DNA from: Macrolepiota albuminosa
Taxonomy: Eukaryota > Basidiomycota > Agaricomycetes > Agaricales > Agaricaceae
Assembly (NCBI GenBank): GCA_027475525.1
Contig: JAMWFC010000053.1
Coordinates: 620,001 to 684,000, forward strand
DNA: 64,000 nt
Direction: 5' to 3'
In this document: positions 24,301 through 36,510 of the stretch, in pieces
How positions within the stretch are numbered: position 1 is the stretch's first letter
Layout of the letters: each line of letters starts with the position of its first letter
Notes under the pieces: generated by a model
The model's input: the letters and a program-made list of their open reading frames with translations, nothing else
Databases searched by the model: none
What the model was told of the DNA's origin: nothing
Position numbers and translations under genes: made by a program

Positions 24301-24971
24301 CCGAGAGGCAGAAGCCTCAGGAGAGGGGGACACGCGGTCCTTATGGGAGCGACCAGCCCCCCTGCCGGAGTACGACTGGGCATACGACCCCCGAATGCCG
24401 CAAGAGTGGAACAAGCTGGTGGCAGCCACATGTGCGCAAAATGCGCACCAGAGACGGATGACCGTCAACCCAGCGTATTGCCAGCCAGCCTCGGACGAGG
24501 TGTCCGTAGCATACTCACTTGTACATGAGGGGAAAAGCCTCGTGGCTTATAAGGCAGCGGCAGCGGGTGCTCCGCTGAGACTACATATACCCGATGACAG
24601 TTTCAATCGGGTGCTTGCAATGCATGAGCAGTATGCACCGCCGCCTCGGCCACCCTCAGAGACGGTGGAAGTACTTCCCCCGGTGCATATGAAGGGGAAG
24701 CAGAAGGCGACAAGCCTTAGTGAGAAAGATATTCCTCGGTTGCGTCAGCAATGGCAAGAAGAATTTGCCGACATGGTCAATGGGACCAAGGAGGAGCTTC
24801 CGCCATGGCGGGAGGTGAACCATGAGATTAATCTCATAGACGAGAGCAAGCAGTATAAGTACCACTTGCCGCGCTGCCCGCGCATTCTCCAGGAGCAACT
24901 ATGCGATAAGACTAATCGCTATTTGAATGCTCAATGGTGGTCCCCATGCACCACCGCTCAAGCTGCACCGT
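21336..24971 (+). pseudogene. gag-pol of element A, part 2 (capsid, knuckle, protease)
   Basis: This continues the frame opened at 9131; the offsets agree when B2 is removed. It contains the capsid region (about 22185-22830), a CCHC knuckle CFACGQPGHYATNC (near 23090) and a retropepsin-like segment with LWDSGSTTLG (near 23580) and MILGTPF. An acidic linker then leads towards RT. In-frame TGA codons lie at 21339, 22056, 22083, 22182 and 23952, all consistent with CGA to TGA. The 77-bp duplication at 23894 adds a frameshift. B3 is inserted after 24971, just ahead of RT. Unlike family B, A has a single continuous gag-pol frame. Confidence 0.88.
23894..24047. repeat. 77-bp tandem duplication 8 (probable assembly join)
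   Basis: Copies at 23894-23970 and 23971-24047 are identical. Collapsing them puts 24047 onwards in frame with the protease. Confidence 0.95.
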
Positions 24972-25981
24972 TGATGACGCCCAAAGTTTGGTCAGTAACA
25001 AATGTAACAATAGTGTTACCGTACCAAGAGTTTGCGTTGGGCGCGCTAAAAGTGATGTGAGGAGTCCCGGGCAGGTCCCAGAGAACGCGCCTATGAAAAT
25101 AGGGTAAAGTCGGTAACGAGGTCGGCAAGTGTAAAGCGCTAAGGTAAAGCGCCTATGGAAAAAGCAGTAAGTGAACACGGCAACGGTAAGCGGCAAGAGC
25201 ACGATAAGCTTAGCGAAGTCTAAGCGTTGATAATGCCTGCCGTAGTTGCAAGGCGCGAGCGTCTGTAACTGCCGATGAGTTCGACGTTGCCGACCGTAAA
25301 TGAGCTCTTGAGCGTAAGGGAGGCTGAAGTAAGGGGAGTAGTGAACTCTGGTCTATTGTTCTGTTGCCGACCGTAAATGAGCTCTTGAGCGTAAGGGAGG
25401 CTGAAGTAAGGGGAGTAGTGAACTCTGGTCTATTGTTCTATGATTCTCTATGTACAAGTCGGTAAGTACTTTATATACTACAAGGAGTTCACCGTCGCCA
25501 GTGACCAACCATTGCCAAAGTGCGGTAAACTGGAAAATTTCATAGGGGAAGCTCCAACGGTTTCAGATCCCTACCGTCCATTCAAGAGCTTTAGCGACGC
25601 CAGGCGACAGATCGCGAAGCTAAACCATCACTCCATCACCCTTCTGTCCGTCAGAGTACCTAAGCAATGTCAGGCGCCAAATCGGGACGCTAAGCGGTGT
25701 CAGACGCCAAGGTCAAACACCAAGCTGTCCGTCAGTTTTTGATAGATCATCAGGCTTCTCGCTAAGCGCTGTCGTCAGTGACTGATGCCATCTGTCAGTT
25801 GTCATTCTGTCTGCCGATCGGCACTATCACTGATTGGATCTGCTTCTTGCCATGCGCGGCCATCGGGAATGGCTTAAAATAGGTAGAATGCGTGCGCTAA
25901 GTTCGGAACAAGTGCGGCAAGATTTCCGGAGCCGGTGCCGAGCCTGCCATTGATGTGCCTAACCCGTATAGGGTCCTATCA
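24972..25981 (-). repeat. 3' LTR of B3
   Basis: 1,010 bp as given, or 933 bp after collapsing the 77-bp duplication at 25286. It carries a 19-bp deletion between short GCGAG repeats relative to the 5' LTR. Confidence 0.92.
25286..25439. repeat. 77-bp tandem duplication 9 (probable assembly join)
   Basis: Copies at 25286-25362 and 25363-25439 are identical and lie within the B3 3' LTR. Confidence 0.95.
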
Positions 25982-26152
25982 TCTCTCCCCAACTGAAAAA
26001 TTGACTGTCCTCAGTCACCAAATAAGGCTACCGTTAACGCTTTTGTGACAAGTGGTCCGTGCGTTCTTGAGATTTGGTTTATAGTCCTGGCGCATGAGTG
26101 TGGACTTTGTTTCTTCTCCCCATCTTTTCCTGGCGCTCAATTAAAATAAAAA

Positions 26153-28566
26153 ATGTCCTTCCGTATTCCAACTCCGCCCCCCGTCCCATCTCAAGCCGCT
26201 CAAGAAGCCGCTTACGCCTATATCGCCAAGGCTAACCGATTTATTCGCCATATCAAGGGTGTTGGCGCCGAGGCATCCCCAAACTTAGTGGTTGGCGTTA
26301 TGAAGCTGCTGGAAAAATGGTATGAGGTGAGAGTTCTTGGCGTTGGGTGGGATTGTGAAATCGAGGTGCGGGAGTGGTGCCATGCGCGGTATATTGACAA
26401 TCGTGGCGCTGAGTGGTTAGCGCCCTTCTCCCATTTTGTAAGTTGCTTCTGTCGCCTGCCGTGTCGCTTAGCTGATTGTTCCCTAGGCGCCTTCCCCTGT
26501 CCCCACCATCGACAATGAGCTGGAGGATATCCTTTCTGGTGCGTTGCCGATGACCGTAAGCACATCGGCAACCAAGTAAGTAGCTTCTGACCTTTCCTTC
26601 TCTAGCTATGGACTGAACTATCCCCCTGTAGCAAGCAAGAGGTGTTGGCGCCCCTGGCGTGCATGCAAGTGGCCGAGGAGCTGGCGACGCGGCAGGAAGA
26701 GATTTCCCAAGATGCCTGGGAAATCACCAGGGCTCTGGAGGAGCGGGAGCGGGTCAGAGAGTTGGCGGAGGAGATGGAGGGAGTTGCTGCAGGGAAGGCG
26801 CCTGCCGTTGAGAGGCAAGCGGTAGCGGAGGGATCCGGCAAGGTAGGTCGCGCCGGCAGCACTTTGAGCCCAGTGCTGCCAGCTAGCAAGTCGGGCTCAC
26901 CGAGGAAGCCGGCAGGTGCTTCCAAACGTAAGGTAAGTGCTAATTTTGCTTGCCGTTGCCGACAGTCGCTAACGACGTCTGTAGAGTCGCAAGGCGGCTC
27001 CTCAATATACGGTAAGTGGTCTTTGGAAAAATCTAGTCTCCTTATTTACCGTGATCCTTCTAGGCGCCAACACAGTCCAGCTTTAATGACAAGGAGCTTA
27101 AATGACTGCTGTTGCCGCGTCGCGAGGAGGCCATTCTTGACAAGGGGCAAGAGGCCGGGGTCGTCATGGAGGAGATGAAGGGAAAGAAGACAGTTTCCCT
27201 GGCGACCCGGCAAGCGTTTAAGGAGGCGCGGGGAGCGGTAAGTGACTTTTCTATCTTTTAAGCTCGCACTGACTTGTAGCGCTAGTGCAACAAGTGCTGG
27301 GCGGACAACGACCCAGAAGGCTGCTGGTTCCTGACTGGGGCCCAGCCGTGCTATCGTTGTGGCACGTTGAAACGCGCTTGCACCATTGACAGGGCTAAGA
27401 GTTGCGAGCATGGCGGCGCGCCAGATGCCCTCGTCGAGAAGATGTTTTCCTGCGCTGTGCTGGTAAGGAGGGCTAGGGAGTTTGTGGAGGGGCAGAAGAA
27501 GAAGGTCGCTGCCGGTGGCATGGCAGCTATTGGACGAGCCGCCTTGGCGTTGCCGACACGCCAAGGGGATGGGACGGAATCTGTCGGCAATCGAGGCGCC
27601 GGCGAGCGCCAAGGGACTTCGGTCCCAGAAAAACGACAAGCCCCTTCCCCAAGCAAGGGGAAGGGCAAAGCAAAGCGCCCCCGTGTTGTATCGTCGTCGC
27701 CTTCCCCCTCGCCAGCGCCAAAGGACACCGAAATGGAGGACCTGGAGAAGGCGTTGGCGGCTAGTCGCCTCCCGCCTTGTGACGCAGAGGCTGGCCCAAG
27801 TGGCCTCTTGTTGCCTATCCAGTTGGCGGCTAGGTCCCTTGGCAAGGAGCAGGAGGTGGGAGAGCGGGAGGTGCCTCAAGAGGAGCGGGAAGACGCTCCC
27901 GTCGACGTCGAGATGGGGGATGAGGAGAAGGCAGAAGAAGCGGTAGGAGGAGGAGATGAAGACGCCGAAGGTGAAGAGGAAACCTTGGCGACGCAACGGG
28001 ACGGTGGTGAGGAGGAGACGTCGGCAAGGGAGGTAGTGGCAGAAGAAGGGGAGGGAGCGGCAGGAGTTGCCAGGGAGGAGCCTGAGTGGCGCTGGCTCCC
28101 TCCCTACAGTAGCGTTGCCCCTTGGGAGGTTTCAGACCCCGAGGACGTTGCCGGCCTGGAGCCTAGGCGCCCCGTGGTCGCCAGAGTCAATCCATTGTGG
28201 ACTCCCCAGCCGCAGCCAACGGTCACAGGCGACGCTTTCAACTGGCTGGGACAAGACCTCGTGTACCCGGTGGTGGCACTTAACCCGTGGGAGATGCTGG
28301 AGAGGTTCTCGAGGAGGGCGGCAACGATGGAGGCAGCAATGGGTCGGGAGCGGGAACGTGTCCAGGGTCAGCTAATGGCACTAAGGTTGCGCTACTCCAA
28401 TCTTGGTCATAGCCTTAGCGTTCTTCGAGACTACCAGGCAGATTGCCAAGCCGCCATGGATTGGCAGACCGCCAACAACATCTTGCCTGGCGACCTCCTA
28501 CCTCTATGCGACTCTTCTTTGCCGGTCTCCGACGACTCGTTGCCGATGGAGGATGATAGTGAGTGA
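26153..28566 (+). pseudogene. Antisense spliced gene of family B, copy B3 (six-cysteine protein)
   Basis: This is the best-preserved copy. Exons: 26153-26437, 26487-26575, 26632-26932, 26985-27011, 27064-27237, 27286-28566, or 718 codons counting the single internal TGA (27103-27105, exon 5) but not the terminal stop. All five introns (48-56 nt) have GT-AG ends, in phases 0, 2, 0, 0, 0, and the same positions are used in B2. Exon 6 opens with CNKCWADNDPEGC, part of CX2CX8CX8CX2CX6C, where the other cysteines are in PCYRC and KRAC. An acidic Glu-rich stretch and the conserved C-terminal third follow. Codon-level similarity to B2 is concentrated in the exons, which supports past selection on the protein. 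The function is unknown; a DNA- or RNA-binding regulator is a guess from the motif. Confidence 0.8.
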
Positions 28567-28989
28567 ACGGACCTTAGCGTAGATAGGCCGTTTTTTGTAC
28601 ATATTTTGTTGGCGCCTCGTTTTGATATATTTTTGCTGTTCCCTACCGCGTGGAGAAATTGAGTCTAGTCTGAGTTAGCGAACCATCACAGGGTAAGTTA
28701 AGTAAGGTAACGGGAAGACGAGCGGTAAGCATTTGTTAAAGTAGGTGCCAGCAAGAGGAGAAGTAGGTGAGGGACTTAGACAAATTTTGAGGAAAAGGGA
28801 AACGCTCAGTAAATCATCATAGCGAAAAACCCTTGGCGAGAGTTGCACAAGGCGCCAAGCGTTGGCGACACGCTAGCGCTGCGGCTTGACTACGTAAGGA
28901 ATTGTCTGTGGAATATAGTACAGTAAGTATTGGCAAGAAAGATAAGTAAGATAAGTAATAGAAAAAGGAGCTTATCCATATAGTCTTTT
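28567..28989. other. Spacer between convergent antisense gene and pol of B3
   Basis: Non-coding and homologous to 13422-13850 in B2. Nothing else was recognised. Confidence 0.5.
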
Positions 28990-31900
28990 CTAATCATTTT
29001 CTTCTTCTTCAACTAAAGTTGGCAAGTCATCATCGTCCAATAATTCTGTTTCTTCAAGTTCTCTCAGCTTGGCGGTGTCAATATCTAGCGCTTCAAGCGG
29101 CAAGTCGATTTGTTCCCTGGCGAGATACGGTAATAGGCGAAAGGCGGCAACAGGTCGATGTCTAGCGCTTCAAGCGGCAAGTCGATTTGTTCCCTGGCGA
29201 GATACGGTAATAGGCGAAAGGCGGCAACAGGTCGATGCAGAACTGAACCATCTAATTCACAGAGCACGTAAGCGCCTCCACGGTTACGAGAGATAACTAC
29301 CAAAGGTCCCAGATAGCGCGGGCGCATTTTCTTGTTGTATGAGGTTTCAATTTTGGAGTTGCGCATAAGTACTAGCGCTCCTCTCGGGAAGTTGTAATCT
29401 TTGATGGTAGCGCTATGCTCGGTTTCAAATCGTAGGGCTGCTTGGCGACGGGCACTAAAGACTACCTCGTGGAGTCGCTCTAAATCTTCTTTCCTTCGCT
29501 GGAGATCAATGGCTCGTCTGGCGATCAGATCGGTAGTCGCTAGGATGCTGTTGGGGGCTGGCTGAAGGTAGGTCGCTTCTATAATGTCAGCAGGGAGTAA
29601 AGGATGGGTGCCAGTAGCCGCGTAATAGGGAGAACAACCCATGCGCTTACGAATGGTAACTCTTTCTGACCAAAATACTGAATAAGTCGCTTCACTCCAA
29701 CGAGACTCGTCGCCATCGACTGCCTTGAAGAGCGCTTGCCGAACGTCAAAGTGTGGTCTCTCTACCAGGCCATTGGCGCGCTTGTTGTAGCCAGATACTC
29801 GAATGTGATGAATGTTGTATTTCTTGGCGAGATATGTTAGCGCCTTGATAATTGGCGCACCGTTATCCGTGACGATTTCTCTTAGCGCTCCCCAACGGCA
29901 GATGACGTCCTCAAATAGCCACTTGGCGACCGCCTCCATGTTTTCTCTTTGGAGCATTCGAAATTCAGGCCAGTGGATTAGCGAGCAACGACCTTGAATG
30001 ATGTACTTGTAGTGACCAGATTTGGGCATATGCATGGTATCGACGTAGATTTTGCTGAAAAGGGGAGCTGGCGTTGCAACGGTTGGCGGGATGAGCACTT
30101 GGCGTGTCTGTTGAATTTGGCAGAGGTGGCAAGTCCTAATGTACCAGGCAATATCGGCACTAGCGTGTGGCCACCAGAATTGTTCTAACAGAGAAGCTTG
30201 GGTAGCGTACAGACCTCTATGTCCTAGCTCGTCATGCATGGCGTGCAGGACTCGTAAGCGACTTTCTGGCTTGATGATCAGCTTGTGAGCGCCATCTCGA
30301 TTTCGTCGCCAAAGTCGGTTGTCGGTAAAGAAGAAGTGGGTGGCATATCAGACAAAGGTTGCGTATTGCTCGTCGGTAAGGCCTGCGGGTCGCTTAAGGT
30401 CTTGTATCCATTGTTCAACTATTAACAAGCGACTGTCTTCTGCCTTTGCCTTGGCGGATCGAGGGACGGCATCGTAGGTCAGGTTTCTGCTGTCTTCTCT
30501 TAGCAAATGAGGCTCCTGTACGACTTTTACTGGAGGCAAGTCTTGTCCAAGGATGCTTGCCGTGTAGAATGTGAGGGGTGCGCTAAAGATTTCTGGGCGG
30601 TAAGGGACAATGGGATGTAAAAGGATGCTGGCAGGCTGTTGCCGTCGTAGTAGGGGAATTGGCTGTTGTATGAGGTGCATGAAACCATGTAAGCGGTCGA
30701 TCCAGTCCTCGAAAGCGCTATCAGCCTGTGGGTCCACTGCTGGGTCGCCAGGCTGCCGTGGTCGCCTAGAGAGCCCATCTGGTCCGTGGAAAGAGCTCTT
30801 GACATGTACCAACTCAAAGTGAAACATGAGGATAGCGACTACCCATCGGTTCATGCTAGCGGATGGCTGGATATCGGGATTCTGCAGCATGCCTTTGATG
30901 TACCTAGCATCGACTTCAACAATCAGGTTCCGCACGCCAATCAAATACATCTTTAGCAATCGGAAGGCTTTGAAGAGTCCATAGAGTTCTAGCTTAGGCT
31001 GGCTGTAGCGAGACTCTCTGTCGTTTAGCGTGATGGACCCAAAGCGTTCGTAGCGTTGTTGTTTCCGATTGTTGCTAAGGCACTGGCACAAGAAGTAGCC
31101 AACGGCAATGTACAAGGTATCCACTGCCAAGATAACAGGGTCGGCAGAGGTATAATCGATGGGGACTAGGGGTTTGGCGTCTTGTAGAGCTTTTACTAAG
31201 TCTTGTTGTGCGGTAACCTGGTCTGGCCCAAATTCGAAGGGCTCGTTAGCGCGGGTGAGTCGGTTAAGGGCGTGTGCGCGATGGGCAAAGTTTTTGATGA
31301 ATATCCTGAGAACGCCAACGGTACCGAGAAAGGCGCGAACTTCAGATAAGTCGCGGCAAGGACCCCATCGCTCCAGGAGTGCTAAGCGAGACTCGTCGGG
31401 AACACGACCGTCGGGAGTGCAGATGTGACCAAGTATTTTGAACCTTGGCGCGCATAAGAGGAGTTTGTGGCCGCTAAAGGTTCCACCGCTATACTTCATG
31501 CGTTGGAGAACTCGGTTGAGTAGCTGGAAAAACTCCCATAGCGCTAAGCGAATGTTGGAGTTTTCAGGATGGGTAGCCGGTAGGCCGTTTACAAGTCACC
31601 AGTCTTTGGGGCCTTTGACGCCAACGTCATCAATGAAGCTGAGGACATTATGCGGTATCTCGGGTTGGAGGATGAAAGTGATGTCGTCATGGAATATAGG
31701 AACTGAGTTTGTCCAGCCCATTGGCAAGGTAACTAGGCGCAACGCGCCAAACGGAGTTTGAAAAGTGGTGAGGTCACGGGAAGAAGGGTGTATCAGATGT
31801 TCATTGTAGCCAACGTAGAGGTCAAGGGTGGCACCACAAATACGCCCGGCAAAGGACTCGGCAACGTGGTCAGGAAAAGGCGGTACGCCAGAGTGTCGTA

Positions 31901-32816
31901 TAGTGACTCTATTCAGCGGCTCGAGACTGTGGACTATGCGTAGATTGCCGTTCTTTTTGAGGACGCAAAACCATTGGGAGCGGTAAGAGCTATTGGAGGG
32001 TTTGTAGACGCCAGCCTTGATCTTGGTCCTAATGATTTGGCAGACCTCGGCTTTGATTCCAGGCGGTAACGGTCAGTTGTGCTCAGTCCACGGCACGTGA
32101 GGGATGGTTGGGATCACAACAGGTGGGAAGAAGTCTGTACGTAGACTGCCGCATTTGGAGTCCTCCCAAGCAAAGGCTTTGTCTTGCTTAGCGACAAGAT
32201 CGGTAAGGACGTTCAACTCATCTTTGGTCAAAAATCCTGTGTTGTGCTCCTTGGCAAACTGCTGCTGGCGCTCTGTGATAAAACGTCCTGTGGGCTGAAA
32301 GGGTGGCGGATTCGGTGATAGAGTCGGCATGTCGGCAAGAGGGTTGCCAATGACCTGGTGCTCGATTCTAAATGTCTCGGGAGAGTGCGTAGCAACGGGT
32401 TTTGTTTTAAGCGCAACTGGCTTATATTTCTTTTTGACTTGAACCCCTTTCCTTTTGGGAGCGTTAGCTTGGTTATATGCAGAGGTGGAAAGGGGAATTG
32501 TAGCCTGTGGAGCGGCAAGTCCAAGAATGGCAGGAGACGAGGCTCCGGGAAGAGTAGTGAGATAAGTATTGGTAGACGCTATATTTTGAAAGGATTCGGA
32601 AGCAGTAAGGTACAAGTAGGCAAGAGAGGAGTCGGTAATGTTTTGATTTTTCTGGGAAGGCTCTGCGTTGGTAGTGGGTAAAGTAGTTAAAACATCTTGG
32701 TCAAGAAAAGCAGTAGACATAACAGTTACAAGACCAGTTGAATGGTCATATTCCAGCGTTAGCGCCACATCTCCGTGATTGTTGCCAATCACCTCCTCGA
32801 TGGTCTGTGAAAACAC
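28990..32816 (-). pseudogene. pol of B3 (RT, RNase H, integrase)
   Basis: After removing the 77-bp duplication at 29084 this is exactly 1,250 codons, five more than B2 because the RT region reads TPDGRVPDESR where B2 lacks GRVPD or equivalent. The domain order and catalytic residues are as in B2: FIDD in RT, HDELGH/CHLC finger and D-D-E in integrase. Breaks are TGA at 32073-32075 (shared with B2), 31596-31598 and 30348-30350; the last two are CGA in B2. The glutamine and tryptophan codons lost in B2 integrase are intact here. Confidence 0.88.
29084..29237. repeat. 77-bp tandem duplication 10 (probable assembly join)
   Basis: Copies at 29084-29160 and 29161-29237 are identical. They scramble the apparent C-terminus of the B3 integrase. 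Confidence 0.95.
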
Positions 32817-34431
32817 CGGTGGGGAGGCTCGTTGGCGTGTTGGTCGGTAAACTCTGGGGGCTTAGCGCGGGCGCTTTTTCGTTGTCCCCTAGGGAACGTT
32901 GGCACCATTCATCGGATTCCGGAATTGGGGTCGCTAATTGTTAAGGTCGTTTCATCGTTGGTAATGGTCTTGACGACAGATCGCGCCAAGACGTTGAAGG
33001 GTCTGCCAAGTAGCAGGTCGTATGCTGGGGAATGTAAGATGTGTATCTGAAGATAGAATGTAATGTCGCCAAGGGTGCACGGCACATTCTTGGCGAGGCC
33101 TAGGGATCTGTCTACCATGCCGTTAGCACTCTGCATGTTTAGTATAACGGTAGGGTCATAGATGAGGCCTAGATCATTAGCGACTTTGGCTGCCATAGAA
33201 ATAATTTGAGACCCGCTATCCACAATTGCCTCTACCTCGTGCTTATTATCTACCGTTAGCGCGACTGAGCGAATAGCGTGCGATTCTTGAGCGACGGTAA
33301 GGATTGTGGGGTCCTCTCCATGGTCTACTGACCTAAGGTTGGTCTCCACTGGGTCCACAGAGGTGACGTTAGCGATAGGGTCGGCAGGAGTGTCTTCAGT
33401 ATCCAGCGAGTCGACGGTAACAGAAAAACCGGGTAGCGCATCATCGAGATCCTTGACCTCGGCAACGGTTGTCACCAAGGGTCGTCGAGGGGTAACAGCG
33501 GTCTTGACTTGGTTGCGGACGTTGGGAGCAATACTGCAAAGTTCTTCAACTGACAAGGTGACGGCGGTTTTCATAATGCGGCTAAAGACGTGATTTGATT
33601 TTTCTATGTCGAATATTGGCGCGGTAGGTCGGTAACCACCCTCAGGACGTTTCTCGGGAGCGGCAAAGTTTCGTTGTGCTGGTGCGTGATAACGGTTGGG
33701 AATCCCTGAGTAGAGATGGAGAGGCGGCAAGGGCGGTTCAGGAGCGGCAGCGGTCGACAATGGTTCTGGAGTAGTAGCAGGGGTAGTGGCAGGCAGTGCG
33801 GCAGGAGTAGGAGTCGGTAACTTGCTAGGGGGAGGCATTGGCTTGTATCCTTTAAGAGGTTGTTTAGGCTGCTTAACTTCAACCCCATCAAAGACCTGAT
33901 TCTTAAGCGAATCCAACTCCTGTTGGAGCTTGGCGATACGTTCTTCCCACGAGAAAGTGGGATGGTCGCCAACACTGTCGAAATGTAAGACCTCGTGAAC
34001 CATTTGCTGTTGGGTCGCCTGTTCTGGGTCGGGGTTGGCGTTGCCAGATAGCGTGCCGGTAACGATTTGTCCTGGGTTGCGCCTATGCCATTCATCAACT
34101 CGTTCCTGGAAGGACTTCTTGTCTGGGTAGTTGGGAATGATGGCGCCAGTGGTGAGAACTATCTTGCCGTCAATAGCCCGTTGAATCCTTTCTTGCTGAA
34201 TGTAGTTTTCTAAAGTCACGCAGCGTCCTCTAGTCATAGTGTGGCCAATTTCCCCACAGAAATGGCAAGGGCCATTAGCGGGTACATTAGCGGGTCGGTT
34301 AGCAAGATTGGTGGTAATCATAGTTTCGATATGAGTCATGGCAGAAGCGATGGCAGCGGTAACGGCAGCGTTAAGGTCCTCCTTCTTAACGAAGTCAGCA
34401 ACAGGAGGAGGCGAGATGGGAATGATACCGT

Positions 34432-35379
34432 TGATGACGCCCAAAGTTTGGTCAGTAACAAATGTAGCTAAAGTGTTACCTAACCAAGAGTGTGCGTTGG
34501 GCGCGCTATAAGTGTGGTGAGGAGTCCCGGGCAGGTCCCAGAGAACGCGTCTGTGAAAAAGGGTAAAAGTCGGTAACGGGGTCGGCAAGTGGTAAGCGCT
34601 AAGGTAAAGCGCCTAAGGAAATGCGGTAAGTGAACACGGCAAGGGTGAGCGGCAAGAGCACGATAAGCTTAGCGAGGTTCTAAGCGTCGATAATGCCTGC
34701 CGTAGTTGCAAGGCGCGAGTATGTCGAGTGTTGGCGAACGTCTGTAACTACCGATGAGTTTTGACGTTGCCGACCGTAGCGTAAATGAGCTCTTGAGCGT
34801 AAGGGAGACTGAAGTAAGGGGGAAACTGTGGTCTATTCGTCTGCTGTGTATGTACAAGTCGGTAAGTAATATATATACTACAAGGAGTTCACCGTCGCCA
34901 GTGGCTAATGACGCCAGAGTGCGGTAAACTGGAAAATTTCCAAGGGGTAGCTCCAACGGTTTCAGATCCCTACCGTCCATTCAAGAGCCTTAGCGACGCC
35001 AGGCGACAGATCGCGAAGCTAAACCATCACTCCATCACCCTTCTGTCTGTCAGAACACCTAAGCGACGTTGGGCGCCAAATCGAGACGGTAAGCGGTGTC
35101 AGACGCCAAGGTCAAACGCCAAGCTGTCCGTCAGTTTTTGATAGATCATCAAGCTTCTCGCTAAGCGCTGTCGTCAGTGACTGATGCCATCTGTCAGTTG
35201 TCATTCTTGCTGCCGTCGGCGCTATCATTGATTGGATCTGCTTCTTGCCGTGCGCGGCCGTCAGAAATGGCTTAAAATGGGTAGAACGCGTGCGCTAAGT
35301 TCGGAACGAGTGCGGCAAGGTTTCCGGAGCCGGTGCCGAGCCTGCCGTTGATGCGCCTAACCTGTATAGGGTCCTATCA
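34432..35379 (-). repeat. Solo LTR of family B (B5) inside B3
   Basis: 948 bp with target duplication CCGT (34428-34431, 35380-35383). Removing it restores the B3 gag sequence, which matches B2 around 19270 (ATACCGTTAGTTCG). This is the innermost layer of the nest. Confidence 0.94.
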
Positions 35380-35691
35380 CCGTTAGTTCGCTCGGGTGGT
35401 GGGCTCATCCTAGCGCGTTGTAGCCCAACGCCAGTGTCTGTTCCCTTGAGAACCCATTTACTGGCTTCAAAGACGTCGGCAACGTTATAGGGCTCGTCTG
35501 GGTGATGAGCCTGGTGAACTATCTCTAGGCGACGAGCAATGCGAGTCCAAAGCAAAGTCGGGATGCCTTGTTGGAATAGGCGACGTTCTTCATTAATGTA
35601 TAGCTTGCCATTCTGTACTAACCACCTAGCGATCTTCTGGAACTCGCAGTAATACGTGGAGAATGCGCCAAGAGAGGAGGTGCCACTGTCA

Positions 35692-35845
35692 AATGATTCC
35701 TGTACTAGTTTCTGGAGCTCGTTTACCGAGTATCGGGTAGCCTCCTCTGCGCCAGGGTACAACTGGATAATGATTCCTGTACTAGTTTCTGGAGCTCGTT
35801 TACCGAGTATCGGGTAGCCTCCTCTGCGCCAGGGTACAACTGGAT
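35692..35845. repeat. 77-bp tandem duplication 11 (probable assembly join)
   Basis: Copies at 35692-35768 and 35769-35845 are identical and lie within B3 gag. Confidence 0.95.
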
Positions 35846-36130
35846 CACTGCCGTCTTCCAGCCCTCATACAAAGTGCCTTGGGCTGGGACGGGTGGGGCG
35901 GCAGGAACAAAGGCGGCAAACTCAGTCAAACCTGTCCACGTCTCTGCCGTGTCATATGATACGTATCTTGCCGCGTACTCCTCCATTTGCGTATGGTCGG
36001 TAATGTTACAATCTCTGAATAAATACTCCAACTCCTTGAAATACTGGGAGAGCTCTCGTGGCTTGGACTCATCCCATTTCGGTGCCGAGAAGTGGTTACG
36101 TGGCGGCATGTGCTGAACTTGTTGTTCCAT

Positions 36131-36510
36131 AGCGACTATGTTAGCGAGTTTGGTTAGCGGTAGTGGGGAAGGGGTTCTATAGATTGGCGACGGGGTAAGC
36201 GAAATGAGTTGAGAAAGAGGCGTTAGCGGAGTAATTGGGGTGATTGGTTGCGGTACGGTAAAGGGCGACGCTAAGGGGTCGTCGGCGCTATAATCGAGGG
36301 AATGCGGGAAGAGATCAGGAAATGCGTCTACAGTGGCGTTCTGTAGTTCCTGTGCAAGAGAGAGACCCGGTAAGGCACCAGGTGGTTGTGGAGTTGATGG
36401 GTGGGAAGGAGCTATGCCTTCTGCCGACTGGTCTAGCAGGCAGCGCCTACGTTGGAGACGGGTTTCTGGTGGAATTCTGCCCTAGAGATCCCTCGCGGTG
36501 GGCTCCAATT
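36131..36510 (-). promoter_or_regulatory. Leader and primer-binding region of B3
   Basis: Same candidate primer-binding site (TGGAGCCC and on) next to the 5' LTR as in B2. One difference from the B2 leader was seen (CGG to TGG in plus-strand sense). Confidence 0.6.

Larger units (their letters stand above)
32909..36130 (-). pseudogene. gag-protease of B3, interrupted by solo LTR B5
   Basis: Starts at 36128-36130 (MEQQVQHMPP) and follows the B2 protein closely. It is broken by B5 (34432-35379), by the 77-bp duplication at 35692 and by a TGA at 32909-32911 near the end, where B2 has a CAA codon. The knuckle CHFCGEIGHTMTRGRC and the protease motif VDSGSQI are present in the part left of B5. Downstream of the TGA the sequence continues to the overlap with pol as in B2. 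Confidence 0.87.
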
